Positions 17,285 through 26,266 are shown, counted from the first letter of the stretch. The stretch: 64,000 nucleotides of DNA from Cryptosporangium arvum DSM 44712 (GCF_000585375.1 NZ_KK073874.1:3844001-3908000); one strand, 5' to 3'. The notes: generated from the sequence alone by a model not told the origin. Translations and numbers: made by a program.

Positions 17285-18007
17285 ATGGGACATCCGGTCA
17301 CCGTCCATCACGAGCGGCGGCTCTACCCGGTCACGCACGGGGAAGAGCTGATCTTCGGGAGGGGGCGGAACTGCCAGATCCGGCTCGCCCATGAACCCGA
17401 AGACACCCGGGTTTCCCGGACCGCCGGGTCGTTCAGCCTGCTCCCGGACTCGGTACTGATCCGCAATCTCTCCACCAGCAGGGAGCTGTACCTGGTCGCC
17501 GCGCAGACGCCGGATCGTGTGCTCGAGCCGCACAGCGCGACGACCTCGCTACCCCACCTGACGTTCGATCTGGTGGTCGTCGGCAACCACGGCCGAACCT
17601 ATCCGCTCCGGGTCGACGCGTCACGACTCACCGCTACGCCGGCGGTCCGGCGTCCGAGCCGCGCTCAGGCGGGGGAGAAGTTGACCGCTCCGGGAGCCGA
17701 CGACCTCAACCTGACCCCGGCCAGACGACGACTACTGGCCGCGCTCTGCCGGCCGTTGCTCGACGGGAAGGACGATCCGGCCACGTATCGCGAGATCGCC
17801 GTCCGGCTCGGTCTGAACGCCGGGCACGTCCGGAACAGCCTCCGGGAGGTGCGCGAAATGCTCGCGGGCGCCGGTGTACCGGGGATGGTCGTCGCGGCCG
17901 CCGATGCCTCCCCGGATCTGCGCATCGCGCTGGCCCGCTGGGCGATCCGCAACGGAGTGGCCGCCGACTCCGAACTCGTCGTCCGCGAGGATCGCCATGG
18001 CGTCTGA
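17285..18007 (+). CDS. FHA domain protein with C-terminal winged helix
   Basis: A 240-residue protein. Residues 10-95 form a forkhead-associated domain (IFGRGRNCQIRL, TRVSR, VLIRNLS) that would bind phosphothreonine. After a proline/arginine linker, residues 140-215 look like a winged helix (LTPARRRLLAALCRPLL, TYREIAVRLGLNAGHVRNSLREVREML). ATG at 17285 lies eight bases after GGGAGG. It overlaps the following kinase gene by 11 bases and is divergent from kinase A, so it is the likely phospho-dependent effector of one or both kinases, perhaps a DNA-binding one. Confidence 0.85.
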   Translation: MGHPVTVHHERRLYPVTHGEELIFGRGRNCQIRLAHEPEDTRVSRTAGSFSLLPDSVLIRNLSTSRELYLVAAQTPDRVLEPHSATTSLPHLTFDLVVVGNHGRTYPLRVDASRLTATPAVRRPSRAQAGEKLTAPGADDLNLTPARRRLLAALCRPLLDGKDDPATYREIAVRLGLNAGHVRNSLREVREMLAGAGVPGMVVAAADASPDLRIALARWAIRNGVAADSELVVREDRHGV

Positions 18008-19556
18008 CTACGAGGATCCGCCGACCCGGACGGGCTCCGGCGAGCCGGCCTTTCCGAAGGCCGTTCGGCCGGAGCCGCCGATCGCCGGCGAGACGGTCTG
18101 GTTCGTCGGCCCACCGGAGGAGCCGGACCGCTTCGAGGTCAGCGGCCCACCGACAGCCGGTTCCGAGGGCGTGACCTGGCGGGCGCGGTACACCGGCAGG
18201 CTCAACAGCCCGCTGGCGATCGCCGTGAAGCAGCTGAACCGGCCACCCGGGGCAGGTCTCGACTGGCCGTCGCCGGCTGAGTTCAGCCGATGGCAGGACC
18301 ATCGCATCCTGCTGCAGAGCATGCTGGCGCCGCATCTGGTCTCGGTGATCGACGTGTTCCTCGGCAGTCCGCCGCACCCGGCCGACGCCGAGGAGTCTCC
18401 CGGACTCATCCCGTACGTGGTGATGCCGTGGATCGAGGGTCCGTCGCTGGCCCGGTACGTGGAGGGCTCCCGGGCCACCGTGCGCTCGCTGTCCGAGCGG
18501 CTCGCGCTGGTCCGCGATCTGGCCGAGGCGCTGGGCTCCCTCCACGCGATCACCCGGGCCGGGGGCAACGTTCTGACCCACCGCGACATCAAGCCCGGCA
18601 ACTGCATCGTCACCCCCGACCGGGGACTGGTGCTCGTCGACCTGGGCACACTGCGGCTCACCGAGGACGGCTTCGACGACCTCGGGATGCACACCCCGGA
18701 GTACGCGGCACCGGAGGTGCTCGCCGACCCCCGAGCATCCCGCGGGAAGCCCTCCGACGTGTATTCGCTCGGCGCCGTGGCGTATTTCGCGCTCGTCGGC
18801 GCCGATCCGCCGGCCGCCGACCGTGGCGACGTGACCGGGGTCCACCTGAGGTCGGTTGCCGCCTCGGCGCGGATCCCGGATCCGGAGGCGTTCGCGGACC
18901 ACCTGCTCACCGCGATGCACTCCGATCCGGCCGTGCGGCCGACCGACCCGGTGAACTGGGCGAACGAACTCGTGCGGCGAGGCACGCCGTCCGGCGCGCC
19001 GGCCACGCGGATGCTTCCGGCAGCACTGGTCGCCGTCCTGGTGGCCGTGCTGTGCGCGGTGGCATTGGTGTGGGGGCAGTCGATCGGCGGCCGATCGAGC
19101 ACGCCGGCCGTCGGTACACCGCCCACCGTCGGGTTCACCCCGCCGATCCCGACCCGCTACGGGGTACAGATCGTTGAGCCCGCGCCGGCCCAGCGCGTTC
19201 AGCGCTGCGCGGTCTTCCGTGGCCGATCGGCGCTGCCCGCAGGCAAGACGATGGTGCTGGCGATGCGCAACCGGACAAACGGCGAACCGGTCCGCTACCT
19301 CGTCGAGGTCGACGGCTGGGATCGTCCGTCGCGCCTGGCCACCTGGCGGGGGAAACAGTTCTTCGGTACCGCTGACAGCTCGGTCGGGCAGGAATACACC
19401 GTCGAGGTGCTGGTCGTCGATCTCGGTGCGGTCACCAGGAGCATGCGCGCAGCGCACGCGGCGGGTGAACTCTGGACCCTCGAAACGCTCCCGGCGACCT
19501 GGGAGGTCGCTGCCGCCGTCACGGTCCGCCGTATCGCCGGGCCCGGGAACTGCTGA
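17997..19556 (+). CDS. Transmembrane Ser/Thr protein kinase (kinase B)
   Basis: A 519-residue paralogue of kinase A with a 40-residue acidic N-terminal extension. Lys 78 (IAVKQL), complete catalytic loop HRDIKPGN (195-202), DLG (215-217), APE (238-240), one membrane helix at about 339-360, and a similar outside domain of about 140 residues (VQIVEPAPAQRVQRC through AAVTVRRIAGPGNC). ATG at 17997 overlaps the FHA gene by 11 bases, so the pair is translationally coupled. It is probably the main partner of the FHA protein and senses an extracellular signal. Confidence 0.92.
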   Translation: MASDYEDPPTRTGSGEPAFPKAVRPEPPIAGETVWFVGPPEEPDRFEVSGPPTAGSEGVTWRARYTGRLNSPLAIAVKQLNRPPGAGLDWPSPAEFSRWQDHRILLQSMLAPHLVSVIDVFLGSPPHPADAEESPGLIPYVVMPWIEGPSLARYVEGSRATVRSLSERLALVRDLAEALGSLHAITRAGGNVLTHRDIKPGNCIVTPDRGLVLVDLGTLRLTEDGFDDLGMHTPEYAAPEVLADPRASRGKPSDVYSLGAVAYFALVGADPPAADRGDVTGVHLRSVAASARIPDPEAFADHLLTAMHSDPAVRPTDPVNWANELVRRGTPSGAPATRMLPAALVAVLVAVLCAVALVWGQSIGGRSSTPAVGTPPTVGFTPPIPTRYGVQIVEPAPAQRVQRCAVFRGRSALPAGKTMVLAMRNRTNGEPVRYLVEVDGWDRPSRLATWRGKQFFGTADSSVGQEYTVEVLVVDLGAVTRSMRAAHAAGELWTLETLPATWEVAAAVTVRRIAGPGNC

Positions 19557-19610
19557 TCGGTCGATGCATCGGGCCGGACGTCAGCCGAGCGGCCGCCCCA
19601 GTGGTTCCGG

Positions 19611-19622
19611 ACCGGTCGGTAC
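19611..19622. promoter_or_regulatory. Probable TetR operator in front of tetR
   Basis: ACCGGTCGGTAC, preceded by TTCCGG, resembles the motif at 22974-22994 in front of the SDR/ABC genes (ACCGATCGGTCGGTAC). The shared CGGTCGGTAC suggests one regulator acting at both places. It lies 22 bases before the ATG. Confidence 0.5.
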
Positions 19623-19643
19623 GGAATGGGTAAGCTGGATCGC

Positions 19644-20249
19644 ATGGACACCCAGCGCGCGCCGATCGGCCGACCTCGAGGCTTCGACGCCACTGAGGCC
19701 TTGGAACAGGCGATGAGGGTGTTCTGGGAGCACGGCTACGAGGGCGCGAGCCTGCCCGACCTGACCGGGGCGATGGGGATCAGCCGCACGAGCATGTACG
19801 CGGCGTTCGGCAACAAGGAAGAGCTGTTCCGCAAGGTCCTGGCGCGCTACACCGCGGGCCCGGCGTCCTACGGTGCGGAATCGCTGGCCGAGCCGACCGC
19901 CCGCCGGGTGGCGCGGGTGTTCCTCGACGGCGCGGTCCGGAGCAGTACCCTGCCGGATTACCCGACCGGCTGCCTGAGCCTGCGCGCGTCCCTGGTCGGG
20001 AGCGAGGACGGCCGGGTGATCCGGGAACTGCTGGCCGCGTGGCGCGACGAGACCAGAAGCCATCTGACCGAGCGCTTTCAGCGGGCTCTCGACGAAGGCG
20101 ATCTGCCCGCGGGAACCGACCCGGCGTTCCTCGCGGTCTACCTCATGACGCTCGACAACGGCATCTCCGTGCAGGCTGCGGGCGGCGCCGACCGCGAGAC
20201 CCTGCAGCGCATCGCCGACGCCGCCCTGCAGCACTGGCCACCCGTCTGA
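19644..20249 (+). CDS. TetR family transcriptional regulator
   Basis: A 201-residue TetR protein. The helix-turn-helix covers FDATEALEQAMRVFWEHGYEG and LTGAMGISRTSMYAAFGNKEELF (residues 12-60). The ligand domain resembles the YxaF/AcrR-like group with a C-terminal TetR_C_16 type fold (PTGCLSLRASLVGS). ATG at 19644 preferred; an ATG at 19626 would add six residues and lacks a ribosome site. It converges on the hydrolase/ABC operon. A motif upstream recurs in the SDR/ABC divergent promoter, which makes it a candidate repressor of those genes. Confidence 0.9.
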   Translation: MDTQRAPIGRPRGFDATEALEQAMRVFWEHGYEGASLPDLTGAMGISRTSMYAAFGNKEELFRKVLARYTAGPASYGAESLAEPTARRVARVFLDGAVRSSTLPDYPTGCLSLRASLVGSEDGRVIRELLAAWRDETRSHLTERFQRALDEGDLPAGTDPAFLAVYLMTLDNGISVQAAGGADRETLQRIADAALQHWPPV

Positions 20250-20265
20250 CACCTCGGCGCTCCGG

Positions 20266-21183
20266 TCAGAGGTGCTCGGTGTAGAAGCCGACGAGACGCT
20301 CGGCGGCGGCGTCGACGTACTCGGGCACGTCGTACATCTCGTAGTGGCGGGCACCGGCGATCACCAGGCGGTCGACGGGGTTGGGTGCCATGGCCCAGAG
20401 CCGCTTGCCCGACTCGTCGAAGCCGGTCCCGGCGAGGTGCTCGGCGAGCACGAGCAGCAGCGGCTGGGTCAGGAGCTCGTCGACCAGGTGGTAGGCGTCG
20501 AAGCCCAGCAGCAGCGAGTCGCCCCGGCTCAGGCGGCGGTTGGTCGAACGCTCGTGGTGGCCGCGTCCGGTGCGGTAGTACCTGATCGCCTGGAGGAGGT
20601 CGACGTCGGTCACGCCGGCCGTCTCGGCGTCGGCCATGGTGTCGGGGAGCCAGTTCTCCCGGGTCAGCCGGCCGGTGCGCGTCTCCTCGAGGCGTGCGTC
20701 CGCCAGCGCCTCGAGCGCGGCCACCGGCCCGTCGGACTGGAAGCCGCGGAACGACGCGCCGATCTCGCCGGGATCGACCGTGCCGACTGCCCGGATGCGG
20801 TGGTCCGTGCGGGCCACGTGGACCGCGTACCCACCGCCCGCGCAGATGCCGAGGACGCCGACGCGGCGCGGGTCGACGCCGGGGACGGTGCTCAGCGCGT
20901 CGATCGCGTAGGAGATGTCTTCGCTGCGGCGGTACGGGTCCTCGAGATCGCGCGGCTCGCCGCCGCTCTCCCCCTGGTGCGCGGGGTCGAAGGTGAGCGC
21001 GGCGATCCCGCCGGCGGCGAGACGGGAGGCGTAGTTCGCGCCGATCTGCTCCTTCACGCTGCTGCCGGGCGTCGAGAGCACCACGGCGCGCAGCGGGGCC
21101 GACACGTCGGCGCCGCCGTCGGGCAGATGAAGGTCGCCGGCGAGCTCGATCGGCCCGCGGGGAATCGGGAGGTGCTGGATCAT
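20266..21183 (-). CDS. Alpha/beta hydrolase with Cys nucleophile
   Basis: A 305-residue alpha/beta hydrolase of the YcjY/dienelactone-hydrolase-like group. The nucleophile elbow is LGICAGGGYA, with Cys 114 in place of Ser. A catalytic His follows in AGARHYEMY near residue 281. The oxyanion region is STPGSS near residue 40. Related proteins also carry GICAGGG, so the Cys is not a mutation. It ends a three-gene minus-strand operon after an ABC ATPase and permease with 10-base gaps, so it may process a compound exported by that transporter. Confidence 0.85.
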   Translation of the reverse strand: MIQHLPIPRGPIELAGDLHLPDGGADVSAPLRAVVLSTPGSSVKEQIGANYASRLAAGGIAALTFDPAHQGESGGEPRDLEDPYRRSEDISYAIDALSTVPGVDPRRVGVLGICAGGGYAVHVARTDHRIRAVGTVDPGEIGASFRGFQSDGPVAALEALADARLEETRTGRLTRENWLPDTMADAETAGVTDVDLLQAIRYYRTGRGHHERSTNRRLSRGDSLLLGFDAYHLVDELLTQPLLLVLAEHLAGTGFDESGKRLWAMAPNPVDRLVIAGARHYEMYDVPEYVDAAAERLVGFYTEHL

Positions 21184-21193
21184 CGAAGACTCC

Positions 21194-21910
21194 TCAACGT
21201 CGGGGTTCCCACCGGAACAGCTTCAGCGCGAGCACGACGGCCACCACGACCCAGGCCAGAGCCGGGCCCAACAGTGGCAGCGACTCCGCGAGCGGCACGC
21301 CGCCGTTCCAGGAATTCACGATCAACTCGGCGGCCGAGCCGCCCGGCAGCAGGCGCTTGAGCACGGTCAGCTCGTCCGTGCCGGCGATGCCCACCCAGCT
21401 CGCGACGCCGATCGTCAGCAGGCTGACCGGCAGCGTCGTGACCTGAGCCTGCTCCGGCGAGCCGGTCAGGCCCGCGGTGGCCAGTGCCAGCGCGATCATC
21501 ATCAGGAACGTCACCAGGATCGCCACGATCAGGAGCACGCCGTCGGCGGGCCCGTCGGTCACCGCGGCGAACACCGCGAGCACGACCACCGCCTGGACCG
21601 TGGCCAGCACGCTGACCGGCAGCGTCAGCCCGGAGAGGATCGCGGCGTCGCCCGCCGTGGTCGAGCGCAGCCGCTTGAGGAACAGATCCTGCCTGCGGGC
21701 CGCGAGGGTGGTCACCGCGGTGGCGTAGAGGCTGAAGGCACCGATCGTGATCACGAGGATCGCCGCCACGTACCCGTCGCTGCCGAGCTGGGCGAAGATG
21801 TCGCGGCGGTAGATGAAGAAGGCGCTGACCGCGAGCGGCATGAGCGTCGAGATCAGCACCGCCCGGTTGCGGAAGATCTGCACGAACTCGCTGGATGCGA
21901 TGGGGAACAC
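21194..21910 (-). CDS. ABC-2 type transporter permease
   Basis: A 238-residue membrane protein with six predicted helices (about residues 17-35, 46-70, 92-118, 122-147, 155-175 and 207-230) and little else, as in ABC-2 drug or lipid exporters. It follows the ATPase gene by 10 bases and precedes the hydrolase gene by 10 bases, so the three are one operon. The substrate is unknown; the arrangement resembles drug-export pairs of the DrrA/DrrB type. Confidence 0.88.
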   Translation of the reverse strand: MFPIASSEFVQIFRNRAVLISTLMPLAVSAFFIYRRDIFAQLGSDGYVAAILVITIGAFSLYATAVTTLAARRQDLFLKRLRSTTAGDAAILSGLTLPVSVLATVQAVVVLAVFAAVTDGPADGVLLIVAILVTFLMMIALALATAGLTGSPEQAQVTTLPVSLLTIGVASWVGIAGTDELTVLKRLLPGGSAAELIVNSWNGGVPLAESLPLLGPALAWVVVAVVLALKLFRWEPRR

Positions 21911-21920
21911 GGCGACGCCT

Positions 21921-22826
21921 CTATCGGGTCGGGGTGGGGGCCGGGTCGGCCTCGATGGCGCGGAAGACGTCGTCGAGCCGGGTCCGGGCGGCGGAGAGGT
22001 CCCGCAGCTCGACGCCGCGCGCGGCGGCCCAGTTCAGCAGTGCGGTGAGATCGGCCTGCAGCTCGAACGTCTCGATCGTGTAGGACAGCCCGTCGGCCGC
22101 CGGGGAGCCGATCGGTGGCGCCTGGGCCCCCGGGGCGAGCGAGAACCGGATCGAGGAGGGCAACGTCCGAGTCAGGTCGGCCACTGTTCCCTGATGGCGG
22201 AAGGTTCCCCGGTGCATGAGCCCGATCCGGTCGGCGTACTGCTGGGCTTCCTCCAGGTAGTGCGTGGTGAGCACCACAGTGGACCCGTGGTCGCGCAGGT
22301 CACGCACGGCCTCCCACAGGGCGTCCCGGGACTGGATGTCCAGCCCCGTGGTGGGCTCGTCGAGGAAGATCAGCTCCGGCCTCCCGTAGACCGCGGTGGC
22401 GAAGTCGAGCCGCCGCTTCTCACCGCCGGACAGCTGCCCCACCCGGACGTCGGCCTTGCGGTGGAGGTCGACGACGCCGAGGACCCGGTCGACCGAGTCT
22501 TCGCGGCCGGAGAGCCGGCCGACCAGCCGGACGGACTCGGCGACGGTGAGGTCGCCGGCGAAGCCGCTCTCCTGCAGCATGATTCCCATCCGGGGCCGGA
22601 TCGCCCGCCGGTCCGCCGGGCTCGCGCCGAAGACCCGGACGGCGCCCGACGAGACCTTTCGATGACCCTCGACGGCCTCCAGTGTCGACGTCTTCCCTGC
22701 TCCGTTCGTGCCGAGGAGCGCGTAGAGCTCGCCCTGCTCGACCCGGAAGGTCAGGTCCTCGACGGCGCGGAAGTCTCCGTAGGAGATGGTCAGACGGTCG
22801 ACTTCGATGACCGCGCTGGGCGACAC
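21921..22826 (-). CDS. ABC transporter ATP-binding protein
   Basis: A 301-residue ATPase. Walker A GTNGAGKTS, Q-loop MLQESG, signature LSGGEKRR, Walker B LIFLDEPTTGLD, and switch His in LTTHYLEEA. The C-terminal extension ends in LDDVFRAI, typical of DrrA-like export ATPases. Start is the GTG at 22826 with GGAGG ten bases upstream; a longer reading to 22943 runs into the promoter. Partner of the permease immediately downstream. Divergent from the SDR gene, with a strong palindrome between. Confidence 0.9.
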   Translation of the reverse strand: MSPSAVIEVDRLTISYGDFRAVEDLTFRVEQGELYALLGTNGAGKTSTLEAVEGHRKVSSGAVRVFGASPADRRAIRPRMGIMLQESGFAGDLTVAESVRLVGRLSGREDSVDRVLGVVDLHRKADVRVGQLSGGEKRRLDFATAVYGRPELIFLDEPTTGLDIQSRDALWEAVRDLRDHGSTVVLTTHYLEEAQQYADRIGLMHRGTFRHQGTVADLTRTLPSSIRFSLAPGAQAPPIGSPAADGLSYTIETFELQADLTALLNWAAARGVELRDLSAARTRLDDVFRAIEADPAPTPTR

Positions 22827-22973
22827 GCTTACCTCCACTGACGGGTGTCCGTCGGTCCGCCTGACGACCGACGTGAACCAGTGGAAGCCATGTCCTGGGA
22901 ACACAGTCAAGGCCTGGCGCGACTTCGGCACCGATCGATACACAACTCTCCGTGCCGCGCTACACTACTTCTG

Positions 22974-22985
22974 GACCGATCGGTC
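22974..22985. promoter_or_regulatory. Perfect palindrome in SDR/ABC divergent promoter
   Basis: GACCGATCGGTC is perfectly symmetrical and is followed directly by GGTAC. Related CCGATCGATAC lies at about 22932. The element sits between the ABC operon start (22826) and the SDR start (23024) and resembles the site upstream of the tetR gene at 19644. Confidence 0.6.
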
Positions 22986-23023
22986 GGTACAGAAATACGC
23001 GAGCCTTGCGAGGAATGAGAGAC

Positions 23024-23776
23024 ATGAACGACTTAGCAGGAATGACCGCCTTGGTGACCGGCTCCACCACCGGAATCGGCCGCGCGACCGCGGTCGCGCT
23101 CGCCGCGCGAGGCGCCAGCGTCGTGGTGACCGGCCGCAACGCCCAGCGCGGCGCCGAGGTGGTCGAGAAGATCCGGGCCGACGGCGGCGCGGCCCGCTTC
23201 GTCGCCGCTGACCTGACCAGGCAGGAGGACATCGCCCGGCTGGCTCAGGACGCCGGCGCCGTGGACGTGCTCGTGAACAACGCCGCGGTGGCCAGCTTCG
23301 GCCCCAGCGCCAGCATCACGATCGAGCAGTACGACGCGATGCTCGAGGGCAACCTGCGCGCGGTCTACCTGCTGACCGCCGCGCTCGCTCCGCGGATGGC
23401 CGAGCGGGGGAGCGGAAGCGTGATCAACGTCAGCAGCGGATCCGCCCAGGTCGGGGACGACAACAACGCGGTCTACGCCGCCACCAAGGGCGCGGTGAAC
23501 GCCTTGACCCGTGCCTGGGCGGCGGAGTACGGACCGGCCGGGGTGCGCGTCAACGCGGTCGCGCCGGGGCCGGTCTACACGGGCGTACCGGTCGAGTACC
23601 TCGACCGGTACATCCCGCTCATCCCGCTGCGCCGCGTCGCCCAGCCGGAGGACGTCGCGGAGGTGATCGCGTTCCTCGCCGGCCCCGGTGGCTCGTACGT
23701 GAACGGAGCCACGATTCCGGTGGACGGCGGTCTCACCGCGGTCGAGCCCCCGAAGCAGCCGGTGGCGGCGGCCTGA
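23024..23776 (+). CDS. Short-chain dehydrogenase/reductase (SDR)
   Basis: A 250-residue classical SDR. TGSTTGIG cofactor motif, NNAA, Ser in INVSSGSA, YAATK catalytic pair, and VDGG near the C-terminus. ATG at 23024 lies nine bases after AGGA; an ATG at 23015 is too close to it. First gene on the plus side of the palindrome-containing gap shared with the ABC operon, followed by MerR and DUF2255 genes. Resembles FabG/glucose-dehydrogenase-like oxidoreductases, substrate not predictable. Confidence 0.9.
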   Translation: MNDLAGMTALVTGSTTGIGRATAVALAARGASVVVTGRNAQRGAEVVEKIRADGGAARFVAADLTRQEDIARLAQDAGAVDVLVNNAAVASFGPSASITIEQYDAMLEGNLRAVYLLTAALAPRMAERGSGSVINVSSGSAQVGDDNNAVYAATKGAVNALTRAWAAEYGPAGVRVNAVAPGPVYTGVPVEYLDRYIPLIPLRRVAQPEDVAEVIAFLAGPGGSYVNGATIPVDGGLTAVEPPKQPVAAA

Positions 23777-23811
23777 CGGCAGGCCCGAGCCCGATCATCG
23801 AAGGAGCGCTG

Positions 23812-24159
23812 GTGGCCTGGAGTACCCGCGAGCTCGCCGAGCTGGCCGGCACCACCGTCAACGCCATCCGGCACTACCACCGGATCGGACTGCTCGAGGA
23901 GCCGCAGCGTCGGCAGAACGGCTACAAGCAGTACGGTGACGAGCAACTCGTCCGACTCCGACGTATCCGGCTGCTCGTGGAGCTGGGTGTCCCGCTGGCC
24001 CGGATCGCCGAGCTGGGGCTGGACGAGGCGCTCGCGCCGGCGGTCCTCCGAGAGATCGACGCCGACCACTCGGCCGAGGTCGAGCGTCTCCAACGCGCCC
24101 GCTGCGCCATCGCCGTCCTGCTGCGCGACGAGGCGCCGTCGGAGCGATCGTCCGTATGA
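23812..24159 (+). CDS. MerR family transcriptional regulator
   Basis: A 115-residue MerR protein. N-terminal winged helix with STRELAELAGTTVNAIRHYHRIGLL and the YGDEQLVRLRRIRLL wing, followed by a coiled-coil-like dimer helix with a short C-terminus and no Cys cluster, so not a metal sensor. GTG start at 23812 after AAGGAGC. Its stop overlaps the start of the DUF2255 gene (ATGA). Confidence 0.9.
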   Translation: MAWSTRELAELAGTTVNAIRHYHRIGLLEEPQRRQNGYKQYGDEQLVRLRRIRLLVELGVPLARIAELGLDEALAPAVLREIDADHSAEVERLQRARCAIAVLLRDEAPSERSSV

Positions 24160-24569
24160 GCCTGCTGGAAAGGACCGCTGTGACACCCGATGCACCGGAG
24201 CTGCGCGCCTGGACCGCAGCCGAGCGGGAACTGCTCGACCGTGCTCCGCTGATCCGTGTCGCGGGTGTGCGGGACGACGCGACGCTGCGGCCGTTCGTAC
24301 TCATCGGACATGTCCGCGTCGGGCCGGACGAGCTCGTGCGCTCACTCAACGGTATCGGTGGCACCTGGTACCGCGGAGCGGTCCGCACCGGCCGCGGCGA
24401 GATCGACGTCGACGGTCGGCGCATCCGGGTCGCGTTCCTCCCCGATGCCGGCCGCGAGGACGAGGTCGACCGTGCTCTGCACGCGCGCTACGGCAACGAC
24501 TCCGGCGTCCGCCGGATGACGTCGCCCCGGGCGCGGGAGGCGACGCTGCGGGTGGTTCCGCTCGTCTGA
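24156..24569 (+). CDS. DUF2255 family protein
   Basis: A 137-residue protein of the DUF2255 family, recognised by LNGIGGTWYRGAVRTGRGEI in the middle and the basic TSPRAREATLRVVPL end. Family members are small flavin- or pyridoxamine-oxidase-barrel-like proteins of unknown function. The ATG overlaps the merR stop, so the two are translationally coupled; it may report or act on the same compound that MerR senses. Confidence 0.8.
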   Translation: MSLLERTAVTPDAPELRAWTAAERELLDRAPLIRVAGVRDDATLRPFVLIGHVRVGPDELVRSLNGIGGTWYRGAVRTGRGEIDVDGRRIRVAFLPDAGREDEVDRALHARYGNDSGVRRMTSPRAREATLRVVPLV

Positions 24570-24694
24570 CGACACTGTGACGTGGGTCACCAGGTCCGAG
24601 CATTGAGTATGTTCCCACACCCGGGTTTCTCCTGGGGCGGCGACGACGGAGCACTCTCCGCCGTCGTCACCCCGGGAGAAGGAGAGGGACGAGC

Positions 24695-26266
24695 ATGCCG
24701 TTGCTCGGTTCGAGCCCCGCGTCGCGGTTCGGTACCGCGCTCGTCACCGCCGCCCTGCTGCTGACCGGGTGCACCGCAACGTCGCCGGCGGAGCGGAAAA
24801 CCACGCCGATCACCTGGAGCCCGTGCGGAACCGCACTCGAATGCGGCACGGTTCCGGTGCCGCTCGAGTACACCGAGTCCGACGACAAGCAGATCGCGCT
24901 GACCGTGATGCGCCACCCGGCCACCGACCCGGCGCAGCGCATCGGCACCCTGTTCTTCAATCCCGGCGGCCCGGGATACCCCGCCACCGAGCTGATGAAG
25001 ACGCTGGACTCGCCCACCGGGATGTTCTCGCCCGACGTGCTGGCCCGCTTCGACATCATCGGCGTCGACCCCCGCGGCGTCGGGCGCTCCTCCGGCGTCC
25101 GCTGCCTCACCGACGACCAGCGGGCCGACGCCGTGGCCGCCGACTTCGACCCCGCGATCCCCGGCGGCAAACCACTGCCCCGACTGCTCGCCGACGCCAC
25201 CGCGTTCACCCGGGGTTGCGCCGACCACCAGAGCCGAGCGTTCCTCGCCAGCCTCTCCACCGACAACGTCGCCCGCGATCTGGACCAGGTCCGTGCCGCG
25301 ATCGGCGAGGAGCAGATCAGCTTCTACGGAACCTCGTACGGCACCGTGGTCGGTCGGATGTACGCCACGTTGTTCCCGGATCGCGTGCGCCAGGTGGTGC
25401 TCGACGCCCCCGTCGACACCGGACGCTGGTTCGGTGATCCGCTCGCGTTCCTCAACGAGGTGGCCGTAGCCAGCGAGCGGACCCTCGACGCCTGGTTGGC
25501 GACCTGCCGCGCCGAGGGCGTGCGGGTGTGCCCGTTCGGCGACGGGAACCCCGGAGCCGCGCTCGACACGCTCCTCACCCGGCTGGAGGCGAAGCCGCTG
25601 CCGGTGAAACCCGTGGCGGGCCTGACTCCGGGCGGCACGCTCGACGGCGCCAGGGCACTCGAGGCCGTCCGGGCCGCGGCGGGCGCCGCGGTCACCTGGC
25701 CCGTTCTCACCGCGGCGCTGCTCGGCGCGCAGCGGGGCGACGGGGCGCTGCTGCACTTCCTGTGGACGGCGGTCACCCTCTCGCCCTTCCCGGTACCGAC
25801 CGCCCTGAACGAGGTGCACACCGCGGTGCGCTGCGCCGACTGGAACACCCCGGCCGACGTCGCCGCGCACACCGCCGCCGCCCGCGACGTCGTCGAGCAG
25901 GCGAAGCGAGTGGGCACCCGGGCCGCCTACAGCGCACTGAACTGCGCCCGCTGGCCGGCGCCGAACACCGACCGCTTCACCGCGCCGCTCACCGGCGCCG
26001 GCGCACCGCCCACGCTGGTGATCGGTGGCCGCCTCGACCCGGCGACGCCGTACCACTGGGCCGTGGCCACGACCGCGACCCTCGAGTCGGCGGTGCTGCT
26101 CACGCGCGAGGGCGTCGGCCACGGCTCCTACCGGACGAGCAACTCGCCGTGCGTCGACAGCGCGGTCGACGCCGCGCTGATCAGCCGGGCGCTGCCCGCG
26201 GACGGGACCGTCTGCACCCCGGACGCGCCCGCCACCACGAAGCCGCTCGCCACCCCGCCCCGCTGA
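24695..26266 (+). CDS. Tap/SlpD-type secreted peptidase lipoprotein
   Basis: A 523-residue alpha/beta hydrolase of the Streptomyces tripeptidyl aminopeptidase family. Lipobox LLTGC with acylated Cys 26, oxyanion loop NPGGPG (89-94), nucleophile FYGTSYGT (Ser 214), Asp in GGRLDPATPY and His in GVGHGSY; the C-terminal TAP-like domain is present. It would release N-terminal peptides on the outer membrane face. ATG at 24695 follows AAGGAGAGG. Monocistronic; the leader at 24640-24680 contains inverted repeats (GACGACGG with CCGTCGTC). Confidence 0.9.
   Translation: MPLLGSSPASRFGTALVTAALLLTGCTATSPAERKTTPITWSPCGTALECGTVPVPLEYTESDDKQIALTVMRHPATDPAQRIGTLFFNPGGPGYPATELMKTLDSPTGMFSPDVLARFDIIGVDPRGVGRSSGVRCLTDDQRADAVAADFDPAIPGGKPLPRLLADATAFTRGCADHQSRAFLASLSTDNVARDLDQVRAAIGEEQISFYGTSYGTVVGRMYATLFPDRVRQVVLDAPVDTGRWFGDPLAFLNEVAVASERTLDAWLATCRAEGVRVCPFGDGNPGAALDTLLTRLEAKPLPVKPVAGLTPGGTLDGARALEAVRAAAGAAVTWPVLTAALLGAQRGDGALLHFLWTAVTLSPFPVPTALNEVHTAVRCADWNTPADVAAHTAAARDVVEQAKRVGTRAAYSALNCARWPAPNTDRFTAPLTGAGAPPTLVIGGRLDPATPYHWAVATTATLESAVLLTREGVGHGSYRTSNSPCVDSAVDAALISRALPADGTVCTPDAPATTKPLATPPR

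Noticed and set aside
17706-19457. 583-residue minus-strand frame opposite kinase B
   Set aside because: Shadow of a gene with full kinase motifs.
20272-21360. 362-residue plus-strand frame opposite the hydrolase
   Set aside because: Shadow of the coupled hydrolase gene, biased composition.
24587-26122. 511-residue minus-strand frame opposite the peptidase
   Set aside because: Shadow; the plus strand has a lipobox and catalytic triad.
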